Positions 44,087 through 53,861 are shown, counted from the stretch's first letter. The stretch: DNA of 64,000 nucleotides from Burkholderia sp. Bp9143 (GCF_003853645.1 NZ_QTPO01000007.1:62001-126000), one strand, 5' to 3'. Numbers and translations: made by a program. Notes: generated by a model from the sequence alone, not told the origin.

Positions 44087-44623
44087 TTACTTCAGGAACA
44101 CGTAGCGTGCGAAATACGGAAAGCGGCCGACCGCATGCTCGGTCGAACACGTCGCCTCCGGTGGCGTGCCGCCCGCGGTATCGAGCCGCTGCACGAAGCG
44201 CACGCCGGCGAGCGCGCCGGTCGTGGCCTTCGCGTCCGTTGCCGCCGGCGTCGCGGCGAGCAGGAGTTGCGGAATGCTGCCCGGGTGCGCGCCTGGTGCT
44301 TCCGCGAGCTTCTTGCCGGTGATCCGGCTGCCGTCGGTCGCTTCCCACGATGGCCCTGCGCCATGCCGGACGACGAGCGTGCCGCCGGCATCGAACAGCA
44401 TCGCTTCCGGGTGCTGGAACACCCAGGCGAGCTTGTGTCCGGCATCGTAGTCGCACGTGTAGACCTGCACGCCGGCCGCGGTCGTCGACAGCACGGGCGC
44501 GGCCGGCTGGGGCGGTGCCAGGCCGGCAGCTTCGTCGGCGCGGGCCGAGACGGTGCAGACGGCCAGCGCAACGCAGGCCACGGCGGCCGGCAACGTGGTG
44601 TTTTTCAGGGAGCGGCTTCGCAT
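44087..44623 (-). CDS. DUF3455-domain exported protein
   Basis: A 178-residue protein with a signal peptide (LPAAVACVALAVCTVSARA). GVQVYTCDYDAGHKLAWVFQHPEAMLFDAGG, HGAGPSWEATDGSRITGKK and RFVQRLDTAGGTPPEATCSTEHAVGRFPYFARYVF are the DUF3455 signature. The two cysteines probably form a disulfide. The ATG at 44623 is favoured because GAAAGG sits 9 bp upstream. Periplasmic or secreted; function unknown. Confidence 0.88.
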   Translation of the reverse strand: MRSRSLKNTTLPAAVACVALAVCTVSARADEAAGLAPPQPAAPVLSTTAAGVQVYTCDYDAGHKLAWVFQHPEAMLFDAGGTLVVRHGAGPSWEATDGSRITGKKLAEAPGAHPGSIPQLLLAATPAATDAKATTGALAGVRFVQRLDTAGGTPPEATCSTEHAVGRFPYFARYVFLK

Positions 44624-44761
44624 GGCGGGCATCCTTTCAGGTCGGGTGACGGGCAACCGTCGACGAACCCGTAAACGCTAGACGCCAATCGCGCTGGCCG
44701 CAATGTGCAAATGGCAATCGCGGCGATAGTCGCCGCGCCTGTCCGATTCAATCCTTGAAGC

Positions 44762-45766
44762 TCAGATCGCGCCGGCCGGAGTCGGTGCGTGTTCCGCGAT
44801 CAGGCGTGCGGCCTTCAGCGCGTCCCACAATGCCGCGGGGATCGGCGCCGCCGCGAGACGCAGGTTCTCGTCGATGCGATCGGGCCGGCTCGCACCGGGG
44901 ATCACGGCCGCGACGGCCGGGTGCGCGAGCGGGAACTGCAGCGCCACCGCGCGCACGTCGACACCGAACCGTTCGCACATCTGCCGGATGCGCGCGACGC
45001 GATCGAGCATGTCCTGCGTGGCCGGCTGGTATTCGAAGTGGGTGCCGCCGGCGAGTACGCCGGAGTTGTACGGACCGCCGACGATGATGCCGAGCCCGCG
45101 CGCGGCGCTTTCCGGCATCAGCCGGTCGAGTGCGCCCGCATGGTCGAGCAGCGTGTAGCGGCCGGCCAGCAGGAAGCCGTCCGGGTCCGAGCGCTCGAGC
45201 GCGAGCTGGCACGGCTCGATCCGGTTCACGCCGAGGCCCCAGCCCTTGATGACCTTCTCGTCGCGCAGCCGCGTGAGCGCCTTGGCCGCACCCGACATCG
45301 CGACGTCGAACACGTCGAGCCAGCGCTCGCCGTGGAAGTCGATCGCCGGATCGTGGATCCACACCGTGTCGAGGCGGTCGGTGCGCAGCCGCTCGAGGCT
45401 CGCCTCGATCGAGCGCAGCGTGCCGTCTTCCGTATAGTCGTAGACGATCTTGTTCGGCAGCCCGTGGCGGAACAGCCCACCCTTCTCGCCGAGATCGCGT
45501 TGCGATGCATCCTCGTGTTCGTCGAGCACGAGCCGGCCGACCTTGGTGCCGAGCGAATATTCATCGCGCGGCCGGCCGGCGAGCGCTTCGCCGAGGCGCA
45601 GCTCGGCGAGGCCGGCGCCGTACAGCGGCGCGGCGTCGAAGTAGCGGATGCCGGCGTCCCACGCCGCGTCGACCGTGGCCAGCGCTTCGTCGTTCGGGAT
45701 GTCCCGATACATGTTGCCCAGCGGCGCGGTGCCGAAACCCAGGCGGGAGGGGAGCGTGATTCTCAT
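44762..45766 (-). CDS. Aldo/keto reductase (D-threo-aldose dehydrogenase-like)
   Basis: A 334-residue NAD(P)-dependent oxidoreductase with (beta/alpha)8 barrel. The catalytic tetrad is visible: D and Y in FDAAPLYGAG, K in LGTKVG, and H in VWIHD. The insertion EHEDASQRDLGEKGGLFRHGLPNK is typical of the fucose/D-threo-aldose dehydrogenase-like group. It is last in an operon with an OYE reductase and a second aldo/keto reductase. It follows the OYE gene by 29 bp. Confidence 0.9.
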   Translation of the reverse strand: MRITLPSRLGFGTAPLGNMYRDIPNDEALATVDAAWDAGIRYFDAAPLYGAGLAELRLGEALAGRPRDEYSLGTKVGRLVLDEHEDASQRDLGEKGGLFRHGLPNKIVYDYTEDGTLRSIEASLERLRTDRLDTVWIHDPAIDFHGERWLDVFDVAMSGAAKALTRLRDEKVIKGWGLGVNRIEPCQLALERSDPDGFLLAGRYTLLDHAGALDRLMPESAARGLGIIVGGPYNSGVLAGGTHFEYQPATQDMLDRVARIRQMCERFGVDVRAVALQFPLAHPAVAAVIPGASRPDRIDENLRLAAAPIPAALWDALKAARLIAEHAPTPAGAI

Positions 45767-45795
45767 GAGCAGTCTCGGGTGGCTGGACTGCCCGC

Positions 45796-46911
45796 TCAGG
45801 CCGCGGCCTGAGCGAGCGTCGGATAGTCGGTCAAGCCTGCCGCGCCGCCGCCGAACAGCGTGTTGCGGTCGTGCGGCGTGAGCGCGGCGCCGGTGCGCAG
45901 GCGCTCGGGCAGGTCGGGGTTCGCGACGAACGGGCGGCCGAAGGCGATGAGGTCGGCCCAGCCGTCGGCGATCGCCGCGCGTGCGCGCTCGGCGGTGTAC
46001 GCGCCGGCGTAGATCAGCACGCCGGAGTAGGCGGCGCGCAGTCGCTGCTTGAATTCGACCGGCATCAGCGGCGCGTCATCCCAGTCGGCTTCCGCGATGT
46101 GCAGGTAGCCGACGCCGATTTCGCCGAGCAACTTCGCCGCGGCGAGGTAGGTCGCTTCCGGATCGGCGTCGACGCAGCCGTTCAGCGTGGTCAGCGGTGC
46201 GAGGCGGATGCCGACGCGCGACGCGTCGCCGGTGCCTTCGATCAGCGCCTGCGTGACTTCGCGCAGGAAGCGCAGCCGGTTCTCGAGCGAGCCGCCGTAG
46301 GCGTCGGTGCGCGTGTTCGCGTTCGAGTCGATGAACTGGTTCACGAGATACCCGTTCGCGCCGTGCAGCTCGACGCCGTCGAAGCCGGCCTCGATCGCGT
46401 GGCGAGCGGCGGCGCGGTATTGATCGACGACCTCGCGGATTTCGTCGGTCGTCAGCGCGCGCGGCTCGGACGCCTGCACGAAGCCCGGCGTGCTGCCGTC
46501 TTCACCGGCGATGAACACGTTCACGCCCTTCGCCTGGATCGGCGACGACGACACGGGTTGCCGGCCGCCGAGCAGGCTCGTGTGGCTCAGTCGGCCGACG
46601 TGCCACAGCTGCGCGAAGATGCGGCCGTGCGCGGCGTGGACGGCATCCGTCACCTTGCGCCAGCCGGCGACCTGCGACGGCGTGTGAATGCCGGGCGTCC
46701 ATGCGTAGCCCTTGCCGAGCGGCGCGATGTAGGTGCCTTCGGTGACGATCAGGCCCGCGCTCGCGCGCTGCGCGTAATACGCGGCCATCAGTTCGTTGGC
46801 TTCGTCGCCGGGCTGGCTCGCGCGCGAACGCGTCATCGGTGGCATCACGATGCGGTTCGGCAGCGTCAGCGCGCCGAATTGCAGCGGTTGGAACAGCGGG
46901 TCCTGGGTCAT
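45796..46911 (-). CDS. Old-yellow-enzyme family alkene reductase
   Basis: A 371-residue FMN-dependent ene-reductase of the NemA type. [17 protein letters not shown] binds FMN (Thr), the substrate pair is in [28 protein letters not shown] (HxxN), and [12 protein letters not shown] and [18 protein letters not shown] are typical. It reduces activated C=C bonds, nitroesters and quinones. The ATG at 46911 follows ACAGGA. Flanked by aldo/keto reductases on the same strand, it fits detoxification of reactive electrophiles. Confidence 0.94.
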   Translation of the reverse strand: MTQDPLFQPLQFGALTLPNRIVMPPMTRSRASQPGDEANELMAAYYAQRASAGLIVTEGTYIAPLGKGYAWTPGIHTPSQVAGWRKVTDAVHAAHGRIFAQLWHVGRLSHTSLLGGRQPVSSSPIQAKGVNVFIAGEDGSTPGFVQASEPRALTTDEIREVVDQYRAAARHAIEAGFDGVELHGANGYLVNQFIDSNANTRTDAYGGSLENRLRFLREVTQALIEGTGDASRVGIRLAPLTTLNGCVDADPEATYLAAAKLLGEIGVGYLHIAEADWDDAPLMPVEFKQRLRAAYSGVLIYAGAYTAERARAAIADGWADLIAFGRPFVANPDLPERLRTGAALTPHDRNTLFGGGAAGLTDYPTLAQAAA

Positions 46912-46980
46912 GGTGGTGTCCTGTCGGTGCCGCGGCCTTCGGGCCACGGCGGATCAAATGGAGAATGGCGGGCGGCGCGC

Positions 46981-47787
46981 TTAGTCCCACTTCGGCGCGA
47001 GGCCGGCCGGGTCGACTTCGCGGCCGTTGCGCTCGAGCGCGGCGATCTGCGCCATGTCTTCGTCGGTCAGGTGCAGCGTCTGCGCGAGCAGGTTGCTGGC
47101 GAGGTTCTCGCGCTTGGTCGACGACGGAATCACCGAGTAGCCGAGCTGCAGTGCCCACGCGAGTGCAACTTGCGCCGGCGTCGCGTCGTGACGTTTCGCG
47201 ATCGCGCCGATCACCGGGTCGCCGAGCACCTTGCCGTACGCGAGCGTCATGTACGACGTCACGTGGATGCCTTCGGCGTTGAGGAACTCGACCAGCTTGC
47301 GGTTCTGCAGGTACGGGCTCAGTTCGATCTGGTTCGTCGCGATCGCATCCTTGCCGACCACCGCGATCGCTTCCTTCGTCAGTTCGATGTTGAAGTTCGA
47401 GATCCCGATCTGGCGCGTGAGGCCCTTCGCCTTCGCATCGGCCAGCGCGGTCATGAACGCCTGTACCGACACGCCGTTGTCCGGGGCCGGCCAGTGGATC
47501 AGCGTCAGGTCGACGTAGTCGGTGCGCAGCTTGCGCAGGCTTTCCTCGAGGCTGGCGACCAGCTTTTCCGGTGCGTAGTTGTCGACCCAGATCTTCGTCG
47601 TGAGGAACAGGTCTTCGCGGCGCACGCCCGACGCGGCGATCGCTTCGCCGACCTCGGCTTCGTTGCCGTAGATCTGCGCGGTGTCGATCGCGCGGTAGCC
47701 GACCTCGAGACCGTTACGGACCGAGTCGATGACGACCTGGTCCTTCAGGCGGAAGGTGCCGAGGCCGAATGCGGGAATGTTGCTCAT
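46981..47787 (-). CDS. Aldo/keto reductase, DkgB-like
   Basis: A 268-residue aldo/keto reductase. [14 protein letters not shown] gives catalytic Asp/Tyr, TTKIWVDN the Lys, and [10 protein letters not shown] the His. [20 protein letters not shown] matches the 2,5-diketogluconate reductase B group, which reduces dicarbonyls such as methylglyoxal. The start at 47787 is preferred over 47790, whose AGGAG spacing would be too short. It is the first gene of an AKR-OYE-AKR operon behind a LysR-type site. Confidence 0.92.
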   Translation of the reverse strand: MSNIPAFGLGTFRLKDQVVIDSVRNGLEVGYRAIDTAQIYGNEAEVGEAIAASGVRREDLFLTTKIWVDNYAPEKLVASLEESLRKLRTDYVDLTLIHWPAPDNGVSVQAFMTALADAKAKGLTRQIGISNFNIELTKEAIAVVGKDAIATNQIELSPYLQNRKLVEFLNAEGIHVTSYMTLAYGKVLGDPVIGAIAKRHDATPAQVALAWALQLGYSVIPSSTKRENLASNLLAQTLHLTDEDMAQIAALERNGREVDPAGLAPKWD

Positions 47788-47874
47788 CATGGGCTCCTGA
47801 AGGGGGAACGATTGCGGTATGGAAGTCATTCTGGCGCGCGAGACTGATGAGATAAACGCCTCCAGAGGTCAAAA

Positions 47875-47897
47875 ATATTTGATTTGAAGTCAAATAT
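47875..47897. promoter_or_regulatory. LysR-type site before the AKR-OYE-AKR operon
   Basis: Perfect arms ATATTTGA (47875-47882) and TCAAATAT (47890-47897) around TTTGAAG; the core is TTGA-N7-TCAA (an LTTR T-N11-A box). It lies 88 bp upstream of the operon start at 47787. The same core occurs at 50535-50549 before the LysR gene. Confidence 0.7.
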
Positions 47898-47933
47898 AGG
47901 TCGGCGATTCGCCGGTTCGACGGAGACTGCCGG

Positions 47934-48878
47934 CTATGCGACGCGGGCTTGCGGGTTCGCCCGGAACACCGGCAGCACGTCCGCTGCGATCTCGGCCATC
48001 GTCTCGTCGAGCGGACGGCGGTTGCGGCGGAAATGCAGGCCGATGTGCTGCACGCCGGCGTCGCGCATCGCCGCGAGTTCCTCCGTCAGCGCGACGCGCC
48101 CGGCGCGCGCGCCGAAGCGGTGTCGCTGCAGCGGTTCGTGCGGATCTTCCGCGAGGTCGAGATGGATGAAGCTCACGTACGGCTTGTTGCCGGCCACCGC
48201 GCGCCAGTTCGCGGCGCGCTGCAGGTGATCGGCCGGCGTGCCCGGATATGCGAGGCAGCCGTCCATGTGTTCGCCGATCCACGCGGGCGTCTGCTGAGCG
48301 AGGCCCGCGACGAGCAGCGGCACCGGCGAGCGCGCGGCGGGCAGGACGTCGAGGCCGGACGGCAGGTGCCCGCGCGCGCCGTCGCGCAGCAGCGCGATCT
48401 GGTCGCGGAAATTCGCGCCGCGTGACGCGAAGTCGCGGCCGAACAGCGGATATTCGACCGGCCGGTCGCCGCTCGCGACGCCGAGCAGCAGGCGGCCACG
48501 GCTCAGTTCCTGGATCGTCGCGGCCGATTTCAGCGTCAGCAGCGGTTCGCGCAGCGGCAGTACGACGGCCGCCGTGCCGAGAAGGATGTCGCGCGTGATG
48601 CCGGCGAGGTAGCCGAGATACGAGAAGGTCTCGAACACCTGCGCGGCGTCGCCGAACGACGGGTCGTACACCGGCACGTCGCGTACCCAGAGCGCGCGGA
48701 AGCCGAGCGTGTCGGCCAGTTGCGCGAGCGCCGCGTGGAATTCCAGGTCGGGCACGCCGGGGCGGCGGCCGTCATGCTGGCGCTTCGCATCGCCGCCCGG
48801 CGACCAGTCGTTGTCGAGCGGCAGTTCGATGCCGATGCTGAAGCCGCCGTCGGCGAGCGTGTTGAGTGAAGTGGACAT
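47934..48878 (-). CDS. LLM-class (luciferase-like) flavin oxidoreductase
   Basis: A 314-residue bacterial-luciferase-like monooxygenase/oxidoreductase. ELPLDNDWSPGG opens it; LEFHAALAQLADTLGFRALWVRDVPVYDPSFGDAAQVFETFSYLGYLAGIT and LLLGVASGDRPVEYPLFGRDF are LLM signatures. It uses reduced flavin. GGAGAG precedes the ATG at 48878. It is last in the MFS-MoaF-LLM operon; the substrate is unknown. Confidence 0.88.
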   Translation of the reverse strand: MSTSLNTLADGGFSIGIELPLDNDWSPGGDAKRQHDGRRPGVPDLEFHAALAQLADTLGFRALWVRDVPVYDPSFGDAAQVFETFSYLGYLAGITRDILLGTAAVVLPLREPLLTLKSAATIQELSRGRLLLGVASGDRPVEYPLFGRDFASRGANFRDQIALLRDGARGHLPSGLDVLPAARSPVPLLVAGLAQQTPAWIGEHMDGCLAYPGTPADHLQRAANWRAVAGNKPYVSFIHLDLAEDPHEPLQRHRFGARAGRVALTEELAAMRDAGVQHIGLHFRRNRRPLDETMAEIAADVLPVFRANPQARVA

Positions 48879-48894
48879 GGTCGGGTCTCTCCGT

Positions 48895-49218
48895 TCAGCG
48901 TGCGCGCAGGCTGCCTTCGAGCCGATAGAAATCGAGCGACGCCGCGGTGAAGAACGAGCGCGACGTGCCGGCGGCGAAATCGTCGATGTGCACGACGGTT
49001 GCGCGATCGGCTTCCTGCCATGAGATCGCGTAGGTCTCGCCGGCGACGTGCTGCCACGTATATGCGACTTCGCCCTTCGCGCCGGCGTACGCGCCTTCGG
49101 TGATCTCGTAGCGCATGTGGAGGCCGTCCTCGTCATACGCGTTGAGGGCGGTGAGGCCGTCGTAATGGACTTCGAATGTCTTGCCGGCGAACGGCGGACG
49201 TCGGTTCGATGCGTTCAT
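48895..49218 (-). CDS. MoaF-like small protein
   Basis: A 107-residue lipocalin-like beta-barrel protein with MoaF-type features (FEVHYDGLTALNAYDEDGLHMRYEITEGAYAGAKGEVAYTWQHVAGETYAISWQEADRATVVHIDDF). CAGGAG precedes the ATG. It lies 16 bp before the LLM gene and 29 bp after the MFS gene. It probably binds a small ligand; MoaF function in other bacteria is poorly established. Confidence 0.82.
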   Translation of the reverse strand: MNASNRRPPFAGKTFEVHYDGLTALNAYDEDGLHMRYEITEGAYAGAKGEVAYTWQHVAGETYAISWQEADRATVVHIDDFAAGTSRSFFTAASLDFYRLEGSLRAR

Positions 49219-49247
49219 GCTGATGCGCTCCTGCAGGAAAGTGACGA

Positions 49248-50450
49248 TCAATGTGCGAGTTCGACGGGTTCTGCCGTACGTTCGGGCAGGCCCTGGCCGC
49301 GGTCGAGGCGGCCGCTCAGTGCGGTCAGCGCGAACGCGCCGAGCGTGACGACGGCGGCGATCCACGGCGTATGGCCGAGGCCGGCGTTCGCGACGATCAG
49401 GCCGCCGAGCGACGAGCCGCCGGCGACGCCGAGGTTGAACGCGGCGATGTTGAAGCCCGACGCGACGTCGGTGGCGTCCGGCGCGAAGTGGCGTGCCTGC
49501 TTGACGACGTACACCTGCAGGCCCGGCACGTTGCCGAATGCGACGGCGCCCCATGCGAGCATCGTCAGCACCGCGAGCCACTTCACGTGCACCGTGAAGG
49601 TCAGCGCGAGCAGCACGATCGCGAGCAGCAGGAAGATCCGCTTGAGCGCCTTGACCGGGCCGACGCTGTCGGCGAGCTTGCCGCCCCACACGTTGCCGAA
49701 CGCGACCGACACGCCGTAGCCGACGAGCACGAGACTGACCTGCGACGGCGTGAAGCCGGCGATCTGTTCGAGCAGCGGTGCCATGTAGGTGAACGCGATC
49801 AGCGAGCCGCCGTAGCCGACCGCCGTCATCGCATAGACGAGCAGCAGGCGCGGCTGGGCGAGCACGCGGAACTGGCGGGCGAGCGGCGCCGGCGGCGTCC
49901 GCGGGAGGCCGCGCGGCACGAACGCCAGCGCGCCGAGGAAGGCGACGAGGCCGAACAGCGCGACGATCAGGAACGTCGCGCGCCAGCCGAAGTGCTGGCC
50001 GATGAAGGTGCCGAGCGGAATGCCGGCGACGAATGCGACGGTCATTCCGCTGAACATCGTCGCGATCGCGCTGGCGGCCTTGTCCTTCGGCACGAGCGTG
50101 GTCGCGATGATCGAGCCGACGGAGAAGAACACGCCGTGCGCGAGGCCGGTGAGGATGCGCGCGACGATCAGCGATTCATAGCCCGGCGCCTGCCAGGCCA
50201 CGAGGTTGCCGACGGTGAACAGCGCCATCAGCGCGGCGAGCAGCGTCTTGCGCGGCACGCGGCCGGTGAGCGCGGTGAGGAGCGGTGCGCCGATGGCGAC
50301 GCTCAGCGCGTAGAGGCTGACGAGCAGGCCGGCCGACGGCAGGCTGACGCCGAGATCGGCGCCGATCGTCGGGATCAGCCCGACGATCACGAATTCGGTC
50401 GTGCCGATGGCGAACGCGCTGACGGTCAGCGCAAGCAGGGCGAGTGGCAT
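49248..50450 (-). CDS. MFS efflux transporter (AraJ/YdhP type)
   Basis: A 400-residue, 12-helix DHA1-family exporter. SAFAIGTTEFVIVGLIPTIGADLGVSLPSAGLLVSLYALSVAIGAP is the hallmark first helix-loop segment, with GRVPRKTLL as motif A and SVGSIIATTLVPKDK later. It is the first gene of the MFS-MoaF-LLM operon and divergent from a LysR gene, the common layout of self-regulated drug or metabolite exporters. Confidence 0.92.
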   Translation of the reverse strand: MPLALLALTVSAFAIGTTEFVIVGLIPTIGADLGVSLPSAGLLVSLYALSVAIGAPLLTALTGRVPRKTLLAALMALFTVGNLVAWQAPGYESLIVARILTGLAHGVFFSVGSIIATTLVPKDKAASAIATMFSGMTVAFVAGIPLGTFIGQHFGWRATFLIVALFGLVAFLGALAFVPRGLPRTPPAPLARQFRVLAQPRLLLVYAMTAVGYGGSLIAFTYMAPLLEQIAGFTPSQVSLVLVGYGVSVAFGNVWGGKLADSVGPVKALKRIFLLLAIVLLALTFTVHVKWLAVLTMLAWGAVAFGNVPGLQVYVVKQARHFAPDATDVASGFNIAAFNLGVAGGSSLGGLIVANAGLGHTPWIAAVVTLGAFALTALSGRLDRGQGLPERTAEPVELAH

Positions 50451-50521
50451 GATGGGATCCAGGTTCCGATAAGGATGGATCGCAGTGTGCCGACTTTACT
50501 TTTGCGGAAAAACGCGTCTAT

Positions 50522-50549
50522 AAATCAAATTGTTTTGATTTCAGATCAA
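50522..50549. promoter_or_regulatory. LysR autoregulatory site
   Basis: AAATCAAA-TTGT-TTTGATTT (50522-50541) is a perfect palindrome overlapping TTGA-N7-TCAA (50535-50549). The latter core also precedes the AKR operon at 47879-47893. It lies 10-38 bp before the LysR ATG and 72 bp before the MFS start, so it can govern both. Confidence 0.72.
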
Positions 50550-50559
50550 GAATGCAGCA

Positions 50560-51501
50560 ATGAAGATTACGCTCGACGAACTCCAGGCCTTTGCCGCCGT
50601 GGTCGACTCCGGTTCGATCACCGCTGCCGCGCAGCAGCTCGACCTCACCGTGTCGGCCACGAGCCGCACGCTCGCGCGGCTCGAGGAGAAGCTGAAGACC
50701 ACGCTGCTGCGCCGGACCACGCGCCGGCTCGAACTGACCGAGGAAGGGCGCGCATTCCTGCAGGACGCGCGCGCGATCATCGAATCGGTCGAGAACGCCG
50801 AGGAACAGATGCTCGCGCGGCGCGAGATGCCGTCGGGGCGGCTGCGCGTCGACGCCGCGACGCCGTTCATGCTGCACGTGATCGTGCCGCTCGTGCGCGG
50901 CTACCGCGAACGGTTCCCGAAGGTCGAACTGGAACTGAACAGCAACGAGGGGATCATCGACCTGCTCGAACGGCGCACCGACGTCGCGATCCGGATCGGC
51001 CGGCTCAAGGATTCGACGCTGCACAGCCGGCGCATCGGCAACAGCCGGCTGCGCATCCTCGCGAGCCCCGCGTACCTCGAGGCGCACGGCCAGCCGCGCA
51101 AGGTCGAGGATCTCGACAAACACACGCTGCTCGGCTTCACGCAGCCCGAATCGCTGAACGTATGGCCGATCCTCGGCGCGGACGGCGAGCCGAACCGCAT
51201 CGAGCCCGGCATCTGGTCGTCGAGCGGCGAGACGCTGCGGCAGCTCGCGCTGGAGGGCGCGGGCATCGTGTGCCTGTCGGATTTCATGACCGCGCAGGAT
51301 CGCGAGGCCGGCCGGCTCGTGCAGGTGCTCGCGCGGCAGACGCTCGACGTCGAGCAGCAGATCAACGCGGTGTATTACCGGAACACCGCGATTTCGTCGC
51401 GGATCGCGTCGTTCGTCGATTACATGATCGAGGTGCTGGGCGGCGGGAGCGGCAACGACGCGCCGGCGCGGCGCAAGGCTGCGTGGATGGGGCCGCTGTA
51501 A
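50560..51501 (+). CDS. LysR-family transcriptional regulator
   Basis: A 313-residue LTTR. The HTH is MKITLDELQAFAAVVDSGSITAAAQQLDLTVSATSRTLARLEEKLKTTLLRRTTRRLELTEEG. The effector domain has DVAIRIGRLKDSTLHSRRIG and ASPAYLEAHGQP, typical of the cluster controlling MFS/oxidoreductase genes. It is divergent from the MFS-MoaF-LLM operon, and its promoter repeats the T-N11-A core found before the AKR operon. Confidence 0.94.
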   Translation: MKITLDELQAFAAVVDSGSITAAAQQLDLTVSATSRTLARLEEKLKTTLLRRTTRRLELTEEGRAFLQDARAIIESVENAEEQMLARREMPSGRLRVDAATPFMLHVIVPLVRGYRERFPKVELELNSNEGIIDLLERRTDVAIRIGRLKDSTLHSRRIGNSRLRILASPAYLEAHGQPRKVEDLDKHTLLGFTQPESLNVWPILGADGEPNRIEPGIWSSSGETLRQLALEGAGIVCLSDFMTAQDREAGRLVQVLARQTLDVEQQINAVYYRNTAISSRIASFVDYMIEVLGGGSGNDAPARRKAAWMGPL

Positions 51502-51603
51502 CGGTGGAGTACCGGAAGGGAGGCGGGCGCCCGGCGGCGGGCGCCCGGTGTGATCCGGCATGCCGCACGGCGCTTGCGCCGCGGGCATGCCGGCGTGCCG
51601 GGG

Positions 51604-53079
51604 TTACGCTTCTTCGGACCACGACATGTTGTCACGCGCCAGCAGCGCCGACGATGCCGCCGGCCCGAACGTGCCGGCCGTGTAGAGGCGCGGGCGGTCG
51701 CCGAGCTGTTCCCAGCCGTCGAGAATCGGCTCGACCCACGACCACGCGGATTCGAGTTCGTCGCGACGCATGAAGTGCGTGAGGCGCCCGCGGATCACGT
51801 CGATCAGCAGCCGTTCGTACGCTTCCGCGCGTCGTTCCGGAATCGCCTGCTGCAGGTCGAGGTTCAGGCTCACGGGCACCATCTTCATCCCGCTGCCCGG
51901 CTCCTTCGCGAGCATCTGCAGCTGGATCGACTCTTCCGGCTGCAGCTGGATCACGAGGCGGTTGCTGTAGTGGCGCGGGCCGCTCGGGATGATCGAGAAC
52001 GGCATGTCCGCGAACTCGATCACGATTTCCGACTGGCGGCGCTGCAGCCGCTTGCCGGTGCGCAGGAAGAACGGCACGTTCGCCCAGCGCCAGTTGTTGA
52101 TGTACGTGCGCAGCGCGACGAAGGTTTCCGCGTGGCTGTCTGCCGGCACGTTGTCTTCCTCGAGATAGCCCTTCACCGGCTGGCCGTCGACCGCGCCGGC
52201 CGTGTACTGGCCGCGCACCGTGTCGCGCGCGACGTCCGACAGCGCCATCGGGCGCAGCGAGCGCAGCACCTTCAGCTTCTCGTCGCGCACCGCGTCCGGG
52301 TCGAGCGACACCGGCGGCTCCATCGCGACGATGCACAGCAGTTGCAGCAGGTGGTTCTGCACCATGTCGCGCAGCGCGCCGGTATGGTCGTAGAAGCCCG
52401 CGCGGCTGCCGACGCCGACCGTCTCCGCCACCGTGATCTGCACGCTGCGGATACTCGGTGCCTGCCACAGCGGCCCGAAGATCGGGTTGCCGAAGCGCAG
52501 CACCATCAGGTTCTGCACGGTCTCCTTGCCGAGGTAATGGTCGATCCGGTAGATCTGCGATTCCGCGAAATGCTTGCCGACCGCATCGTTGATCGCCTTC
52601 GCCGACGCGAGATCGTGGCCGAGCGGCTTTTCGAGGACGACGCGCGAGCGCGCATCGACGAGATGCGCGGCCGACAGGTTGTCGCAGATCGTCGTGAACA
52701 GCTCCGGCGACGTCGACAGGTAGAACACGCGGATGGCGTCGCTGCGCGCCGCTTCGGCGAGCCGCGCATAGTCTTCCGGCGCGTTCACGTCGATCAGCAC
52801 GTACTTGAACAGGTCGAGGAAACGCGCCCAAGCGTCGGCGTTGAACGCCTTCTCGTCGATGAACGGGCGCGACTGCTCGTCCATGAACTTGCGGTAGCCG
52901 TCGATGCCCCAGTCGCGCCGGCCGACCGCGATGATGCGCGTCTCGGGCGGCAGGTTGCAGTGCAGGTGCGCCATGTACAGCGCGGGCAACAGCTTGCGGG
53001 CGGCCAGGTCGCCGCCGCCGCCGAAGATGATCATGTCGACGGGCTGGTCGGCTTCGGTCTGGTTGGGCTTATTCGTCAT
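51604..53079 (-). CDS. zwf: Glucose-6-phosphate 1-dehydrogenase
   Basis: A 491-residue Zwf, the first enzyme of the oxidative pentose-phosphate and Entner-Doudoroff routes; it makes NADPH. The nucleotide site is IIFGGGGDLAARKL, one Gly longer than the common GASGDLA form. The active site RIDHYLGKE is at residues 178-186. The C-terminus SALLARDNMSWSEEA is ordinary. The ATG at 53079 is used. No pgl or edd neighbours are present, so this is a standalone copy whose NADPH could feed the nearby reductases. Confidence 0.96.
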   Translation of the reverse strand: MTNKPNQTEADQPVDMIIFGGGGDLAARKLLPALYMAHLHCNLPPETRIIAVGRRDWGIDGYRKFMDEQSRPFIDEKAFNADAWARFLDLFKYVLIDVNAPEDYARLAEAARSDAIRVFYLSTSPELFTTICDNLSAAHLVDARSRVVLEKPLGHDLASAKAINDAVGKHFAESQIYRIDHYLGKETVQNLMVLRFGNPIFGPLWQAPSIRSVQITVAETVGVGSRAGFYDHTGALRDMVQNHLLQLLCIVAMEPPVSLDPDAVRDEKLKVLRSLRPMALSDVARDTVRGQYTAGAVDGQPVKGYLEEDNVPADSHAETFVALRTYINNWRWANVPFFLRTGKRLQRRQSEIVIEFADMPFSIIPSGPRHYSNRLVIQLQPEESIQLQMLAKEPGSGMKMVPVSLNLDLQQAIPERRAEAYERLLIDVIRGRLTHFMRRDELESAWSWVEPILDGWEQLGDRPRLYTAGTFGPAASSALLARDNMSWSEEA

Positions 53080-53248
53080 GAGTGGTTCGCGGTCTGAAGC
53101 GGTGTGAGCGTGGAACGAACGTCGAAGCGCCGGGCGCCGGTGCGTTGGCGCGCCAGTACGTGAAAACGCTAATAGTGCACGCTTTTGATCAATTGCGTGT
53201 GGGTTCCCCGTATGTAACAGGACTTGCATTCCGCACGTCGGCACGATT

Positions 53249-53271
53249 ATGATTGAGCGCTCACTCATTAA
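53249..53271. promoter_or_regulatory. TetR operator at its own promoter
   Basis: Read on the minus strand it is TTAATGAGTGAG-CGC-TCAATCAT. Twelve bases (TTAATGAGTGAG) recur identically at 53994-54005 before the SDR gene. It ends 11 bp before the TetR GTG at 53283. Confidence 0.7.
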
Positions 53272-53282
53272 AGGAATCGAAC

Positions 53283-53861
53283 GTGGCCCGACCGCGCAGT
53301 CCCGACAAGCACGACGCCATCCTCGCCGCTGCGGCCCGCGCGCTCGCGGAGGACGGCCCGGGCGCGACCACCGCGCGCATCGCGCGGCTTGCCGGCGTCG
53401 CGGAAGGCACGGTGTTCACCTATTTCGAGACCAAGGATGCATTGATGAACGCGCTGTACCTGAGCCTGAAGGCCGGGATGCGCGAAGCAATGATGACCGG
53501 GTTTCCGGAGCACGCGCCGGCCGAGCAGGCGATGCGGCATACGTGGACCGGCTATGTGTCGTGGGGCGTGGCGAATCCGGACGCACGGCGCGCGCTGCAG
53601 CAACTCTGCGTGAGCGGCCGCATCGACGACGCGCATCGCGCGGCCGGCGCCGAAGGGTTCGGTGCGGTGCATGCGCTGCTGCGGGAGCATGTCGCGGCGG
53701 CGGGCGGGCTCGAGGCCGGCGACGCACAGGCGTTCCGCGCCGCGCTGTTCACGTCGATCGCGGAAACGGCGATGGAGTCGATCGCGCGCGATCCGGCACA
53801 GGCCGATGTGTACCGGGAAGCCGGGTTTCGCGCGCTGTGGGCCGTGCTGCACGCGGTGTGA
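53283..53861 (+). CDS. TetR-family repressor
   Basis: A 192-residue TetR regulator: HDAILAAAARALAEDGPGATTARIARLAGVAEGTVFTYFETKDALMNALY is the HTH, with GTVFTYF as recognition helix. The GTG at 53283 follows AAAGGAA; an upstream TTG at 53253 lies inside the operator. It is followed after 188 bp by an SDR gene that has the same operator, so it probably represses itself and that gene. Confidence 0.92.
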   Translation: MARPRSPDKHDAILAAAARALAEDGPGATTARIARLAGVAEGTVFTYFETKDALMNALYLSLKAGMREAMMTGFPEHAPAEQAMRHTWTGYVSWGVANPDARRALQQLCVSGRIDDAHRAAGAEGFGAVHALLREHVAAAGGLEAGDAQAFRAALFTSIAETAMESIARDPAQADVYREAGFRALWAVLHAV

